A DNA stretch of 64,000 bases from Anisakis pegreffii (taxonomy: Eukaryota > Nematoda > Chromadorea > Rhabditida > Anisakidae). Positions 36,588 through 49,777 of the stretch are shown here, in pieces. The stretch is from positions 62,001 through 126,000 of the forward strand of contig JAPYMA010000383.1 in NCBI GenBank assembly GCA_035041965.1, given 5' to 3'. The notes under the pieces are model-generated. The model was not told where the DNA came from. It saw only the letters and a program-made list of their open reading frames with translations, and made no database searches. The position numbers and the translations under genes are program-made. Every line of letters begins with the position of its first letter. Position 1 is the stretch's first letter.

Positions 36588-38629
36588 ACTGAAAGGTAGG
36601 AAATTCAATTGCAGTATTGAACTCGAGCCACTTAAAGCCGACAGTAGTCGTGATTGACAGCAGCCGTGGACGGTGACGCTTAGGAATTGCCATCAGATGG
36701 ATAATGTCGAAGAATATTTGCATTTTTGAGGTAGATTGAGGCTGTGGATGTCTCGTTTATAATATAAGAGATAATGTTTCGTGATAATTGCTTCGCGTAC
36801 AAGAGCTGTAAGTGATGAAATGAGAAATGGCAAGCATGACTGAGGAGTATGACCATGAGCTTGGGCAGAAGCGATGGAATGCGTTGGATGTGAGGGGACT
36901 GAATCGAGACTACTTCAAGCTTGAGTCGCTGAACAGTAGCGAAGTGAAAGCAAAATGAATGAGCATGTATAAAATCAGACTTTGAGTTCTGAGCACTTCA
37001 TCGTTCAGCCGCAATTAGTCGAAATGAATTGTTGAGTGATGGATTGAAAAATGAATCGAGTCACAGAAGGTTTCATGAGAAGACATGAGGATTCTGAACT
37101 GATCGAGATATTTGCTGTGAACAGGAAAGGGCAATAACAAAACACAGTGGCAGCACCATGACAGTTCATCGACTCGGACTATTTTACGCAGTTTCCATAC
37201 AATTTACAGCTCATACTAGCCAAAAACACCGCAACTTTTCAAAGCTGATGAATTTGATTAGTGAAGAATTAGTTACATCCTCCACACATATACGATGCAA
37301 TCATAAAAGGGCAAAAACAAGTCCTAATTCAGCATGAAGCACTGTTCGCCAACAATTTCAGCATGCCCGTCATACTGTGGACCTGCCCAAGCTTATTACA
37401 TTACACACCCGAAGTTTCAAGTGTACTTTGCAGCGCTTGCGATGTGCAGTAACTGTGGTATGTTTGCCTCATTCTTTAGCCTCATTGAATTCAGTTGCTT
37501 TCTAGATTCAGGAATACTCGTTGATCCAATCTTGAATGAATCATGTCAGTGATAAAGCTAACTGACCAGTGTCTGAGCGACTGAATTTCGGGATGTGAAT
37601 AAAATATACCGAAAAAATCAACGAATCCGCTTTGAGAGATGGGTTTTGTATCAGCCACTGAAGTATCGTTACCTATCAGTCCTTCTGCCAGTCAGCCTGG
37701 TCATGAGTTTTAAGGGCGCTGAAATGGTCGAAGAGTTTCTCAGGCGCTCCTGTATCTGAAGCAGAGGAACGAAAAATTAACAAACATAAACGATTGACAA
37801 GAATTGTTGTTGATGCTTATCGTTAATTATTACTCTCCGGTTTTTTCACTCACGATCGGAACAATTCGATGATTGTTTTTATGGTGTCCTTCTTTTCTGT
37901 CACTTTTTTGCTAATTTATTTCCATTCTCATCTTCAAATATTGTTGTAATAATCTATAATAAACGTTGCAAGGTTGTTTTTGCTGTTTTACAACACAAGC
38001 AATTCTCATCTCCTCAAAATCATGCTCCGAATCTAGAAGGCGATTTTACACATGAAACGATTTTACACATCCTTTTTGATCTACTTGCAATGCAATTCTT
38101 GAAAATCATATATCAACACGCTCAGCTTCATTTAGCAATCTCGAAGTAATTTATACCATTCAAATGCAACATCAGTCATCACTTCGAAGTTTCCTAACAT
38201 TAATATGGATGAGCAAATTGTGTGGAAAATTCATTAGTGTCAATATCGATATATTGAATGGGACGTTCGTTACCAGAAAGATACGTTTGTAATGCTGCAT
38301 ATCAAAGCTGAAAAATCGATGCCTGAAATGGAGATTTTAAAGTGAAAGTGCAACATCATTTCTGCCCTGCAAAATGTCGTCTGTAATCACAAATTCATGC
38401 TATCACTAAACACAAAACACGTTGAGTTTGCTCAAAACCCAGTCAACCATGGTGTTCATCTCGCTTTATGCCAATGTTCATCATCAAATCAGCACAAACG
38501 ACCGATAGGATGGAATTTCTCCCATTGAATGCAGCGTGAATGGCTGGCTAAATTATTAATGATAGACGGATTTTGCAAGCAACAAACGTTTGATTCGTTC
38601 GATTATTGCTTGGAATGCAAATCGAATCA
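36588..38629. other. Gap without a supported gene
   Basis: A plus frame at 37334-37552 is Cys-containing (CPSYCGPAQAYYITHPKF) and open for 72 codons but unsupported. The rest appears empty. Confidence 0.4.
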
Positions 38630-38850
38630 AATTCAAGTAACTAAGTTGTGAGTATATCAGATGATTTTGCGTTCATATTATCAACTATATGTATAGCATT
38701 TCTGCAAACGTAAACCCCTCTCCCAATAATATAATTCTAATGACGCAAATGCTTCTGTTCTGTTGTTAAAATGTAAATGAGAATTCATTTTACAAATCAG
38801 TTTTGAGATGAACTGTGTGAGCAGTTGAATACTCATGCATCTAATTACAA
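38630..38850. repeat. Diverged segmental duplicate (partner 35040-35240)
   Basis: Shares the GAGTATATCA and GCATTTCTGCAAACGTAAA blocks with the partner copy. Confidence 0.6.
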
Positions 38851-39125
38851 TATCCACTTGAGGGTTGTTTGTTCGTGTCAAATTCGAATCCTTTCACTTA
38901 TCCACAATCAGCATACTATCTGTTGGAAGGATTTCCATTAGCTGAGGACGCTTCCAGTTCTTTGTTTTCTTATCATGAGTTTCTTCTTGCATGAATTTGT
39001 AGCAGCAAAAGAATGGTATCACACCAGTACCACTTATTTCTGTGCCTTCATTGGAGTCGTAAGGAGAATTTGATGCTGCTAAGCAACTGCTCATGTTGGT
39101 ACAAGAAGAAGATAGCATTCAATGT

Positions 39126-39131
39126 TTTATT
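39126..39131 (-). terminator. Polyadenylation signal downstream of the RmlC-like gene
   Basis: AATAAA on the minus strand, 168 bases after the terminal TAA at 39299. Confidence 0.45.
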
Positions 39132-39298
39132 GAGGTTATCATTAGTCATGGACAATTTAAAATCTTCAGTGCGAACAAATCCGTATACATAAACAATTCA
39201 ATAAACATTCGTAACATGTTAATCACAGACTAACACATACTTATTCATAATGTTGTAGATCGTTGCTAGATCAGTTGAGATCCTCGCTCGTCAAAAAT

Positions 39299-40089
39299 TT
39301 ATGCCTTCTGAAGGTCCTTCAAGTTTGGATGAGCTTTGTCTCGATCACTAAGAATCAAATCTTTCTGATCAGCGATTGGCCATTTGATCGCAGTTTGCTC
39401 ATCGAACGGATTCACTCCAAATTCACTGGTCGGATCCCGTATATTTATAGGTTATATGCGCACCTTCTGGCGAGAGTGTCTGCAAATTTCTTCACGCTTT
39501 TATTGAAATATCAATCGCATGGCTGGAGTTGATGTGCAAGTACTTTGGGTCTTGGGACGGCAGCACACCATAAACTTGTCGCATCAACAGGGAGCAACCT
39601 CCAACCCATGATCGGGATTATTGTAAACGTTGCTGAGCCTATTGTGTTGTCACAGAGAACGGAAACCCTTGAATTGTCATTACATTTTTTGAGAGATACA
39701 AAAAACTCTGCACATTGCATCAGACCAATTTATCTTATGAACAAGGTGTGTAATCCATGACATGTAACAAGAAAAATATCTGAACTGAAAAGAGGCATCA
39801 GTAAAGAAATCAGACGTTGAGTCCCTTTTGAACACGGGATATTTGAAGATTTCCGAATGAAACTCACATAAAACCCATGCAAAAAGCCGTCTGGAATCCA
39901 AAAATTCGTTTCCATTTTTCCATTCAACACAACACCGTGCAATTTGCCGAATGTCTTCGAGCTTGGTCGAATGTCAACGCCAACGTCGAATATCTCACCG
40001 CTCACCACAGATACCAGCTTGCCCATGCCAGGCTGCGAGTGAAGACCGCGTAGCACACCGAACTTCGAAAACGAATGATTGATCTGTTG
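39299..40089 (-). pseudogene. RmlC-type dTDP-sugar 3,5-epimerase, N-terminus missing, one frameshift
   Basis: RmlC epimerises dTDP-4-keto-6-deoxyglucose on the way to dTDP-rhamnose, a pathway present in nematodes. Exon A (39868 to 40083 or 40089) encodes the cupin core: NHSFSKFGVLRGLHSQPGMG, KLVSVVSGEIFDVGVDIRPS, TNFWIPDGFLHGFY, including the catalytic-loop histidine of RGLH. After donor TAT/GTGAGT, exon B (39479-39299) continues LSPEGAHITYKYTGSDQ, where a TGA appears. One extra base at 39425 shifts the frame to EFGVNPFDEQTAIKWPIADQ and a normal C-terminus ending LKDLQKA. The first 50-60 residues, with the usual RGxF motif, were not found; a repeat cluster starts about 40 bases upstream of exon A. 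So this is either a decayed copy or a real gene with a base-call error and a distant first exon. Confidence 0.75.
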
Positions 40090-40125
40090 CTTTCATATTA
40101 GCATCAGCATTGTCATGATTCTTTT

Positions 40126-40262
40126 GGAATTTTGTCGAGCGATTTTGCTTTCCTGAGGAGCTGTGGCCATTTACTTAGATTTATCTCAATTCGATAGCGT
40201 AGTCGCGCTTATTCATACAAATTGATCACTATAGAGCAATCGATACGTTCATATTAGCAATA
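40126..40262 (-). repeat. Copy 3 (inverted fragment) of the ~410-bp repeat
   Basis: Matches the reverse complement of 40612-40755, so the two form an inverted pair around the intervening unit. Confidence 0.8.
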
Positions 40263-40282
40263 GGCGGATTGCGATCTTCCAG

Positions 40283-40945
40283 CTAACTTCTTCGAGAGAT
40301 CTAAGTAAATGGCTATAGCTCCTCAGGAAAGCAAAATCGCTCGACATAATATATGTTACTCTGAATGAAGAGATCCAGCTGGATCGACTGATGCAAAAAA
40401 ATTCATATGTTACTGGGTAAACTTGAGAAGACGATAGCCTTGAAGGTGGTACCCGAGTTATTATTAATAAAATGCCTATATCTCCTCAACAGGGCTAAAT
40501 TGGTTAGTAAAATTCTTACTATTAATATTCTGAATCTAGAGATTTTGCTGGATCGGACGGTGAAATGAAATTTGCATGTTTCCGGGCAAACCTGAGAAGA
40601 CGGTTAGCTGGAAGATCGCAATCCGCCTATTGCTAATATGAACGTATTGTTTGCTCTATAGTGATCAATTTGTATGAATGACCGGGACTGCGCTATCGAA
40701 TTGAGATAGATCTAAGTAAATGGCTATAACTCCTCAGGAAAGCAAAATCACTCGACCAAATACGTGTTTTCCTGAATGAAGAGATCCAGTTGGATCGACT
40801 GATGCAAAAAATTCATATGTTACCGGGCAAACTTGAGCTTACGGTAGCCTGGCAGGTGGCACCCGAGAGAGTATTAATAAAATGCCTTTATCTCCTTATC
40901 AGGGCCAAATTGGTCAGTAAAATTTGTAATATTCTGAATCTAGAT
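40283..40945 (+). repeat. Copies 4a and 4b of the ~410-bp repeat, in tandem
   Basis: The start word AGATCTAAGTAAATGGCTAT occurs at about 40298 and 40708, giving a 410-base period. Copy 4b is cut off near 40945. Confidence 0.85.
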
Positions 40946-42098
40946 GTTCTGCTTTCCATTTTAATAGATGAGTGGATGACCATTAAGTGATGGTTTTTCC
41001 TCTCGAATGTATGATCTTTCTGATATGTTAGAAAGGTTATACATTGATGGTCCTACACAATGGGAAAAATCGCGAAATTGGTTCAAGCTCAGCTTATTCG
41101 TTCCTTGAATTCATTATTTGTCGGGGGCCTTGCAACCGTAATTCCACACTGCTGATATACTAACAATCAACTGCGCAAATTAATACTGTCACAGATCTTT
41201 TGTCATACGTTTGATCTAGCATATGTTCCTTCAGCAGGTTTTTTTACTTATGCAGCAGTCGTTTTTCTTGATATCGTCGGATAGAACTGGTGGATGTTGT
41301 AGAACTTTGGATTGAAAATTATTGTTTTCATATTCATTCATGAGATGCTTAGACATGTTTTTGCTTTCAGCCATCTTTCAAGATTGCACTCGTGGAAATG
41401 GTGAGTTCTCGTTGTGGGTGGAGGAGTAAGGGGGGGGGGAGGGACGGCAGTGACGCATGTCAGACCATCGAAGAGGGTAATGCAGTTCCAGAGTCAGAGA
41501 ATTATTGCTGTATCGAGATTGTTTTTTCACAGATATGATATCAGCTAACTTTATGGTAATGCATCACCCATTAAAAACTATGCAAATAAGAATTCACGAA
41601 CAAAAATCAATGAATGAAAATGAAATTTAAAAACTTCGATCATTGGTACTGGCAAAGTTCAACTACAAATGGAATCAGTCGTGTTCAAATATAGTCATTT
41701 TCGGCGTTTAATGAATATAGCTTAATCCATCCTCTTCCCGGTTTCCATTCTCTGCTGAATCTTTATCTATTTCTAGTATGAACTTATTCAATTTATGAGT
41801 TCAGTTTGTGGTTTTGTAATACATGAGACGGCGTTGATAACTATTGCAATAATGATCTCGCGCTAAACGAAATTACGATGAGAATCAAATTCATTCTCTC
41901 TTAAGACTGAAAATTCTATCAAAAGTCTGATTTCTTATTATATTTCTCGTTTTTTCGGACTAATGCGAATAACAAACTGATTCTTTGCCGTTGATTCAGT
42001 CACAAGAAAGCTCGTTGATCGAATCAGATCATTATCTAATATCCGAATCACAATAAAACAAATCAGATGGAATCGTCTTCATGATGATCGCCAATCTC
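40946..42098. other. Gap without a supported gene
   Basis: Contains an uninterrupted run of ten G at 41430-41439 next to GGGTGGAGG and GAGGGACGG, a possible G-quadruplex on the plus strand. No first exon for the RmlC-like gene was found. Confidence 0.45.
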
Positions 42099-45000
42099 TC
42101 AGATCTCAACCAAACCATTGTGACTGCGTGAGTGAGCGGGAATTGCCGTTTTTTCAAAGAATCCTTGCTGAACACCGCTTTTGCCGAGTTTATTCTCGAT
42201 TGCGTTCACCGCATTATCGATATGCCGATTGAATTTCCCAGACAAATCTTCCTCATTATTATCTTTGTTGAAACCAATCGCATGCTCCATATTCAAGCCA
42301 ACACGTTCACCGCTTTTGCTGTAAATAGATTCATTGCATGCGATTAGTCGATTCTACTGATAATATTAACGTAAGTGAACAGAGTTGAACAACACACAAA
42401 TTACAAGAACTGTTCCTTTTTTCGGAGTTCAATAAAAATTCACGTGAACGATTATATGAAACAATCAAAAATTGTCTGGTTCTTCGGAGCCAATGAGCAA
42501 ATTCTTCCCAAAAAACGAACCTATGTTGATAAGGATGTGCTTCGGAATGTGTGCCAACCTCGATAACACCATTTTCTTCCGCTTCGCTGTGATGGCTTCC
42601 ACCAAGAATATGAGGCGATAGAATCTGGTGTTTCAGGCTCATTAAATCACTCATCAAACGATCTTGAAGGCGATCAGAACTGTTACACTGGATGTACTTG
42701 TGAATGTTTCGTTTTATCAATCACTTCTATTTATCACTTACGTTATTCTATTGCATCGCTTAAATTTCTTGCCGTGCTAATCGAAATCAGCCAAAAACTC
42801 TTTAATGTGACTGAAATCATTTCCTTACCTCAACAAGCATGTGTTCTTCACTCCATAATCGAGGTGAGAGTATTTGAGGACTTAGAACAATAACACCAAG
42901 AGCTTCATCTGAATAAATACGCGGTTCTATGATGCCTGAAAACAGGTATTAATTTCACAAAATTTTTCAAATAATTTTCGCTCTGCCAATGATAAAAATT
43001 GTTTTTTTTTAAAGTAAAATGATGCCTCTGGAATGTTCCTCAGTCAAATTGATCTGTTTCGTTATGATTAAACATTATATTTGATGGTTTTGTTCATGCA
43101 GTGAATATTCGGAATCAGTGACAATACCAGGACTGAGCACTTCGATGACCAATACCTCAGGACTGAGAACGCGAGGCTCGATCATACGTGGTGTCAATAC
43201 TTGTGCAATTAACGCTTCTGGTGATAGAATTTGCGCGGCAAGCGCTCGAGGCGAGAGAACCTATAATGAGAGGTTTTCTTCGCAGAATTCGTCTGCAGCA
43301 GTTCAACAAATCATCACTCTCAGCAGTGACCAGTCATTTATTGGAGTGGTTGGTCGTTTCGTAGGTATTTCATCGTGCATATTACATTGAAATTAGTGAT
43401 AATCTTGCCATATAAGGCTTTCCGAATGACACAACAAAAAATGAGTAACCTCTGCAACGAAGGCGGCTGGTGAAATAATTCGACCAATCAACGCTTCAGG
43501 ACTGAGTATTGAGGCAACGAAGGAACGCGGTGACAGAGTATATAACTGAAATGTTTGTAGGGTAGTATCTGATGAATATTATCACTGGCAGAGTCGATGA
43601 TAAATCGCTTTTGATGTCATTTTAAAGCCAGACTTCAAAAACACGTGATCGAAGGTTGTATTGTGGAAACGATGAATTCTCATGTAGCAGTTAATTGAAC
43701 GAAGAGCGGAACTGCCCAAAAGATATCACATTCAACGAACGGATTATAGTCAGACCATAACAGTTTTATCTGATATGGTCTCAAGCACTTCTTCTAGCTG
43801 CTCGCTTTACTTATATCAGTGTTTCACAGCTCGAGAACTTTCAAGAGAACAAATTTGAGAAAGAGTAAAATGAATCGCCGTAATCGCCTCTAAACCAACT
43901 GCAGAATATTACAGAAAATATTATGTTACAGCTAAAGATTAAGAAGTATCTCAACAAAACTTACGGTGATACTCTCCGGAAAGAGAACCTCCAAAACGAA
44001 TGCATGTGGTGAAAGTGTGACCGCCTCAAGCGCAAGTCCGTGGCCGATGCTATTCGTAAAAGCGTACGGCGCTAACGTATGAAATGGTCCTTCGTCTCCC
44101 TGAATATGCTATGAATTATGATCCAGACTCCATCAATGTGCTCCATCAATTCAAACAACTTATTGCAGTCTATTTCATTTCATTCCTTAAGATAGTTTTC
44201 GCTCATCCGTTTGTTAAAATGGTTTGAGAGAACCATTTGCGTAGTTCTTTGCGAAAATTTTCTCATTATTAGGATGTAATAATTGGAACATCCATTGTGT
44301 TCCGTAATCAGCGTTGTTTTGTTTTTCAGAAAGAAAGGGACCTGCAAAATTGTTCCAATGCAGTTCTTTCAAACTGGATTTCGTTCCATACTCAAACTCA
44401 TTTTTGCAAATAATTTTGATAAGTTCACGGCTGATGCACTGATATTGCAAAACAATTTCATTTAGTCTGTTGCTATTCATCATGCTTCATTTGACCTCTA
44501 TCCACAGATCAAATAGAGGATGTTTTGCATAAAATGAAGGGAAACGTGCTTCATAGTGGCCAGTAAGGCGGCCTATTCCAGGAGTACCGGTGTCTTTCGA
44601 TTCATTGCCATTCGATGACTGTCGTTTGAAACGACCATCGCTTGCACTCGACAAACCACGATTCGTCGACAGCTTTGCCAATTCTCGAATACTTTCCTCC
44701 ATCCGTCGTTCACGTTCCTCCTTACTCATATGCTCATATTCGCTTAAATTCATATGGCTGAGTCCGCGTAGAACTAAAAACTGTAACTTTGTTAGTTAAA
44801 TTGCACATTTTTGAGGAATTTCGAAGAAGTTTTATTTTGCTGAGTTATTGCGAGATGGTAGGATTATTTCGGGATATTTCACAATTCTAAGGGAAATAAA
44901 GATCACAAGAGTCTGAGATCCATCTGATAATATTTCTTTCACCTCCAATTGGTTTGTCGTATATGAGTTTGAGCTGGTCCGGTTCCAGATGCGTATAACC

Positions 45001-48000
45001 ATGCTTGATGAGATCTGCTTTTTGTGAATCTTAAAATGGATGCGTTCATATTTCATAACAAGTTGTTGTGCACGCGAATCCATTACAGATAATTATGGGT
45101 GAAGCAACAGAGAGCAATAATAGAATGCTTTTTTGGCTCAAACTCGACTCCTGGAGAAACTTCGCTGGATATATACGACAGCTCGATGGAAAATTTCTCA
45201 GTGATTATCTGTGATTTCACGCTTCTTGCATTGGATTCAATTCAATTACGATTTAGCGGAGGAATTACAAAATGAGAGTTCTGCACAGGAATTACAAAAA
45301 AAAAGAAATGAGATTATGAGATAATTACAAAAAAGAGACAATGATAGTAAGGCACATACCTGTATAACTATCGGCAACAATTTGCCAGTTCCGTTCCTGT
45401 CGTTGAAATTGTTCGATTGTAGGCAGTTGAACGTTAGTAATTTGTTCGTATTCAGGTTTTATTGACTCAATTAATTTATCCAAAGTGGCTGATGCACCGC
45501 TCAATTCCATTGCGAGATCAACCAACATCATCGCATCACTTCTCTTGCTTGTTGCCATCTGGAAGAATTCCGGTAGGCAGATCGAAACAAAATCCAAATT
45601 TCATTATTATTCATGAGATAACTACATTGTGAACGCATCCTTTCAGCATAGTGAACGACCGTTCTTCGAGCGATCAATTGTTCCACAAACACAGATCAAA
45701 TTTATCAGAATGTTCACTTGATCACTGAGAGAAGATCACGGAACGCGGGCTTTAGGCTATCTGACAAACTTTGAGAACGTATTGGCATGAGTACGAGGAG
45801 CCTACGTTCAACAGATCTGGCATCGAGAAGAATCCTTCTTTTTGGAAACTGAACAACGTCGGCGAGAGAAGGTGCCGTCGTTTGTTGGTCTCGGGCAATA
45901 TTGAGAAGAGTCTTGGCGACATCAACGAGAAAGACGAATCATCGTTGCTCGTTCTCTAAAAATAAACATTGAAAGCTCGTTCTATAAGGACCAGAGATGG
46001 TCAACAGCTGCTATTCCGCCACTACGAAATAGCTATTTGGCTGATTTTCGCTAACTAGCGAAGTAATTATTCCACTATTTCGCTGACTTTCGCTAGTTAA
46101 CGAAAGCGTGCTGCTGCTCACTTCTGCGTGAAGCAATGCCGATCATTTTCATGCGCACTCTCCAATAATACGCACATATATCCATCTAACAAATGAAAAT
46201 TTGTACTGTCAAATACTGCTTCTATTTATTGATTCTTGTAGCATTCAACTAAAATTAGACCAAAAATGAGAAGCTCTAAAAGAGCCATATTTCTGAGGCA
46301 ATTCGTACGAAATGCAGTTTAAACAGGGCTTTTAATAATTCCGAGAAATTGCCATCAGTTCTCAATTTAAGTCAGTGCTGAATAATTTGTCTCAAGAGAA
46401 GCTCAGTCTCGCTAAAGGGGGAATAATGTCGCTTAAAACTGGAAAAGAAAAACGTGGGCACCTGAAATGAATTCACCAAATTAACGATATCAGCAATCAG
46501 TTTGTTCTGCTCAGGATTCTCTCTCCTTTCCAAACGGTTCTCCATTGGTACGTTGAGATCACGTAAAAATCTGCAACGTTTTGTGCTCAACCAAATGTGA
46601 TATTCACCAAGTTGAATTGGATGCAATCAGAAAATTTGATGAAAGAGAGGCGCTAAGGCAGAAAGGTCCCCAAATGACCGTCTGAAAAGAACTTAAGCAA
46701 TGATAAGTTTCAGATCACTCCATCAGATTCACATTATTCATTTTTGTGCAAAATGCTTCAGTAGAATACTTTGAATTTTTATGATTTATTTTCCTCAAGT
46801 ATGCGTCCACTTTATCAATATTATCGTAATGCTTGCGAATAAGTTGTAGTTTTTCGATGTTATTCGATTCCGCTGAACGATCACGTGATAATCCCTTTCC
46901 TGTAAATGTGAAATGATTGTGATTCCTGTTTTTCATTTTCCTAGTGGCGATGTTTCGATTTCAATCAAACTGTCCTATTTCTGTTCTACTTCAAGGAATA
47001 GAACAGCTGAAGGATGGAATAGAACATAATAGAACAGTTTGCCAGAAGTATGAAACAGAAACAGCACTCTTTCCTAGAAGTATGGAGCAGAAACAATACT
47101 ATTCAAAATATGCGCATGTATTTCGAGATGAAGATGTCACAAGAACGCTCTACTGTTTGATCAAACCCAGTTTTGCTTCTAATCAAACATGAAATCGAAA
47201 TGCACCTGACTACTACTGAAAGTTTGAGACATAATTAGGCAAATACTCAATGAGGAATTATTCAAAAACGTTTGATGAACTTCTGAAAAAGGTTTACCCA
47301 GAAATCGTCGCAGGTACTGTACTGCCATTTTTGAGAGATCGAACGCTGGTGTTGTACTCGAGGTCACTTGCCCTTAAAGATAATGAGATTGGTTTGCGGA
47401 AATCTCATCTCACTAGAATGCGTCCTATGTGATCATATTTAATGATCCAGTATATTAAGTATCAATGTATTTCAGGTATTATTTTAGTTGTTTAGTTCGA
47501 GAAATGAATTGGTTACTTCAATTTGTTCATTGATTTACATTCGAAATGCGTGAATACTTTTGACGTTATTCTATTTATGAATATTTGAGTAGGTGAAAAA
47601 TAGATTGACATGAAATTCGATCGCACCTTCTTTCTTCAAACTATCACTCTGAACAGGCAGCGATTGTCTTTTACGTCGTTTCCGATACAACAAACCTTTC
47701 CTCATTTCCTCGATCAGTTTGAGCCTCTTCTTTAGGCTTTCACTTATCATCGTGAATTGTTCCACTTCCATCCGATGTGAGCGAACGTTCTTGGAATTCT
47801 TTGCAGCCAATCCATACACCGTCTTGCCATTTGCTTTCCACTTTTTCATCGGCTCATTCGTATATTTTTTTGATAGTTCAGCAAATTTATTGCTCACTTC
47901 CGTTTTATTTCCGCTGTTCATTTTAAGCGGATACTCCTTAGGGTAATAAGCAACAGCTCTATTGATACTATTGGCTTGCTCATAGTAATTGTTGCTTTTG

Positions 48001-49777
48001 ATATCATTATCAGCAATATGTTGCGGATTATTATCATAATTGCTGTGTTCATTACTATGAACATTATTTTCATATGGAATGTTTTCGTTGTTGTAATCAA
48101 TCAATCTACTATCATCATCGCGATAATCGTTATCATTATCGTTATCACTGAAGCTATTTTGTTGCCCTTCATAGCTGTCAATGTCGTGAGATGCCTCTTT
48201 CCATTTCCACGTCGTGCCATATTTCCGATTCATTAAGAATGTTCGATGTTGAGGACGAATTTTCGGCAGTTTCGCCAAAACGGCACCGCTAAGCCCTAGT
48301 TTATCGCCAGTCTGATCGATCTGATCACTGCGGGATCGATCTTGACTGAATAATCTGCTTTGAGAACGATGAGGCAACTTCTCAAGAAAAAGATCTTCAT
48401 TGGCCGGTATCGCTCGATTCTTAGTGGAAAACAACGATTGCTTGGTTTGGTTTCTTAAGTGATTATCACTGAGATCATTCTGAGGATAATCTGAATTCAC
48501 GGAATTATTTTGTTGTTCTGAATCGAACTCTGAATCATTTGCATTCGTTTCGTATTGAATCGAATTTGGACTGAGAGTTTTTCGAGGAGATTCGGATGCC
48601 GTTTGATATTGTTGAGTTGCGACATTTTGATTGGGTTCACTCGTTTCGCGAATTTTGAACGAGATTTTCCCAACATTGGAAAGTTTTTGATCGTTTCGAT
48701 CAATTGGAACTCTAATTTTTGGTTTCCGCTTGATCAGTGGACGTTGAAGTGGGAGAATCGGAATCGATCGCAGTTAACAAATTGGCAATTCCGAAGAATT
48801 CTTCAAGTTTTGTGAGCAATGCTCGAAATTCTTTATTCAGATAATCATACGCAGAGAATTTCGAGAATAGTTGCGAGTTTGTTAGGAATTCGCCATCTGA
48901 AAATTAATAGTTTCACTGACTTTTTCAATAGTTTCTGCTGGAATAAAGATTTATTCTTCAAATGAACATCATACAACTAATTGCTAGCCGATAAACTTGT
49001 AGCTTGACTCAAATGATTATTGCTATTACCTTCACCATCTCAAACGCGTTAGCCCTTAAAACTCTACAATGTGAGTAAAAGCGTCTAAGTTCATCCACAT
49101 GATTTTCGTCTAGACTTACTTGTAAGCTCATGCTTAGAGTCAGGCCCACATTTAGGCATACTAGTTTACGGTTAGAATTGGGCTTACAAATGATCAAAAT
49201 TCTTTTTTTTTTTCGTTTGTGTTACCTTATAATTTCCACCCTGATTGAAAAGTATTGCTGTGATCGTGTATAATAGATGATACCTTTCTTGGATACTGCA
49301 TTGCTTTCATCGTTTCTAATTTTCTCACGTTGTTTTGCATCAAGCAGTATTACAACACAGTTCGCTAAGTCGGCGACCGATTTCGAATCTTTCGCACATA
49401 AACCATAAATTATGCATTCGTTTTCTGGTACTAATTCGCATAAACTTTTTGCTTTCGCCTGAAAATTGAAGCGAAAATTTTTTTGCAACAGATCGATCTG
49501 TCTCGATAAGACTGTTCAGACATAACGATCAGCCGTGAAATTCTGGCATAAATGGAATTTCAACTGAAGTTCTGGAAATCAGTCTGCAGAATTTAACGTC
49601 CTTCGGTTCACGGGGACCTATTTTTTGTATGTTCTGAATGAATATCGCAGTTTTCTTGATCACGAGAGGTTTAACGAACCTTCAGCAGCGCACGCATCAT
49701 ACCAACGTGCCAAACGTCACGCAGTTTATCGAAATTCAACTCGTAATAGCGTTTCTTCAGATTGCTCCGATCCATTC
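42099..49777 (-). CDS. MLT-10-like protein (DUF644 plus proline-rich repeats), moulting family
   Basis: MLT-10 and its relatives are secreted or cuticle-associated nematode proteins needed for moulting. Fifteen exons join with every phase matching: 49680-49777, 49284-49458, 48779-48896, 47627-48711, 46770-46899, 46462-46570, 45360-45558, 44943-45014, 44496-44773, 43965-44099, 43450-43545, 43128-43260, 42829-42935, 42521-42624 and 42099-42318, at least 1018 residues. The N-terminal part has a Cys-containing helical region (CELVPENECIIYGLCAKD, LANCVVILLDAKQR). The middle is long and Asp/Asn-rich and carries a furin-like RKRRKRQ. The C-terminal third has the family repeat P-x2-L-[ST]-P as decapeptides: ILSPEALIGRIISPAAFVAE, VLSPRALAAQILSPEALIAQ, VLSPGIIEPR, VLSPQILSPRLW. 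The signal-peptide exon was not found upstream of 49777. The 67-base intron at 48712-48778 (GTTAAC...TTAG) is needed to keep frame and could instead be a frameshift. Confidence 0.9.
46040..46105. repeat. Pair of small palindromes in an intron of the MLT-10-like gene
   Basis: TTCGCTAACTAGCGAA and TTTCGCTAGTTAACGAAAG sit 38 bases apart, each able to form a hairpin and each preceded by CTGA-TTTCGCTA. Perhaps a MITE remnant. Confidence 0.55.
46966..47045. repeat. Second GGAATAGAAC repeat cluster
   Basis: TTCTGTTCTACTT faces GGAATAGAACA, followed by more GGAATAGAACA and AATAGAACAG words. Related to 17391-17535. Lies in the 727-base intron of the MLT-10-like gene. Confidence 0.55.

Noticed and set aside
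39511..40056. Frames of 69-73 codons on both strands overlapping the RmlC-like gene
   Set aside because: The segment 39480-39867 is the intron between exons A and B; the frames have no family match, while exon B continues the cupin fold.
44214..44483. 89-codon minus frame inside the MLT-10-like gene
   Set aside because: It falls in the intron between exons 43965-44099 and 44496-44773, which join perfectly in phase without it.
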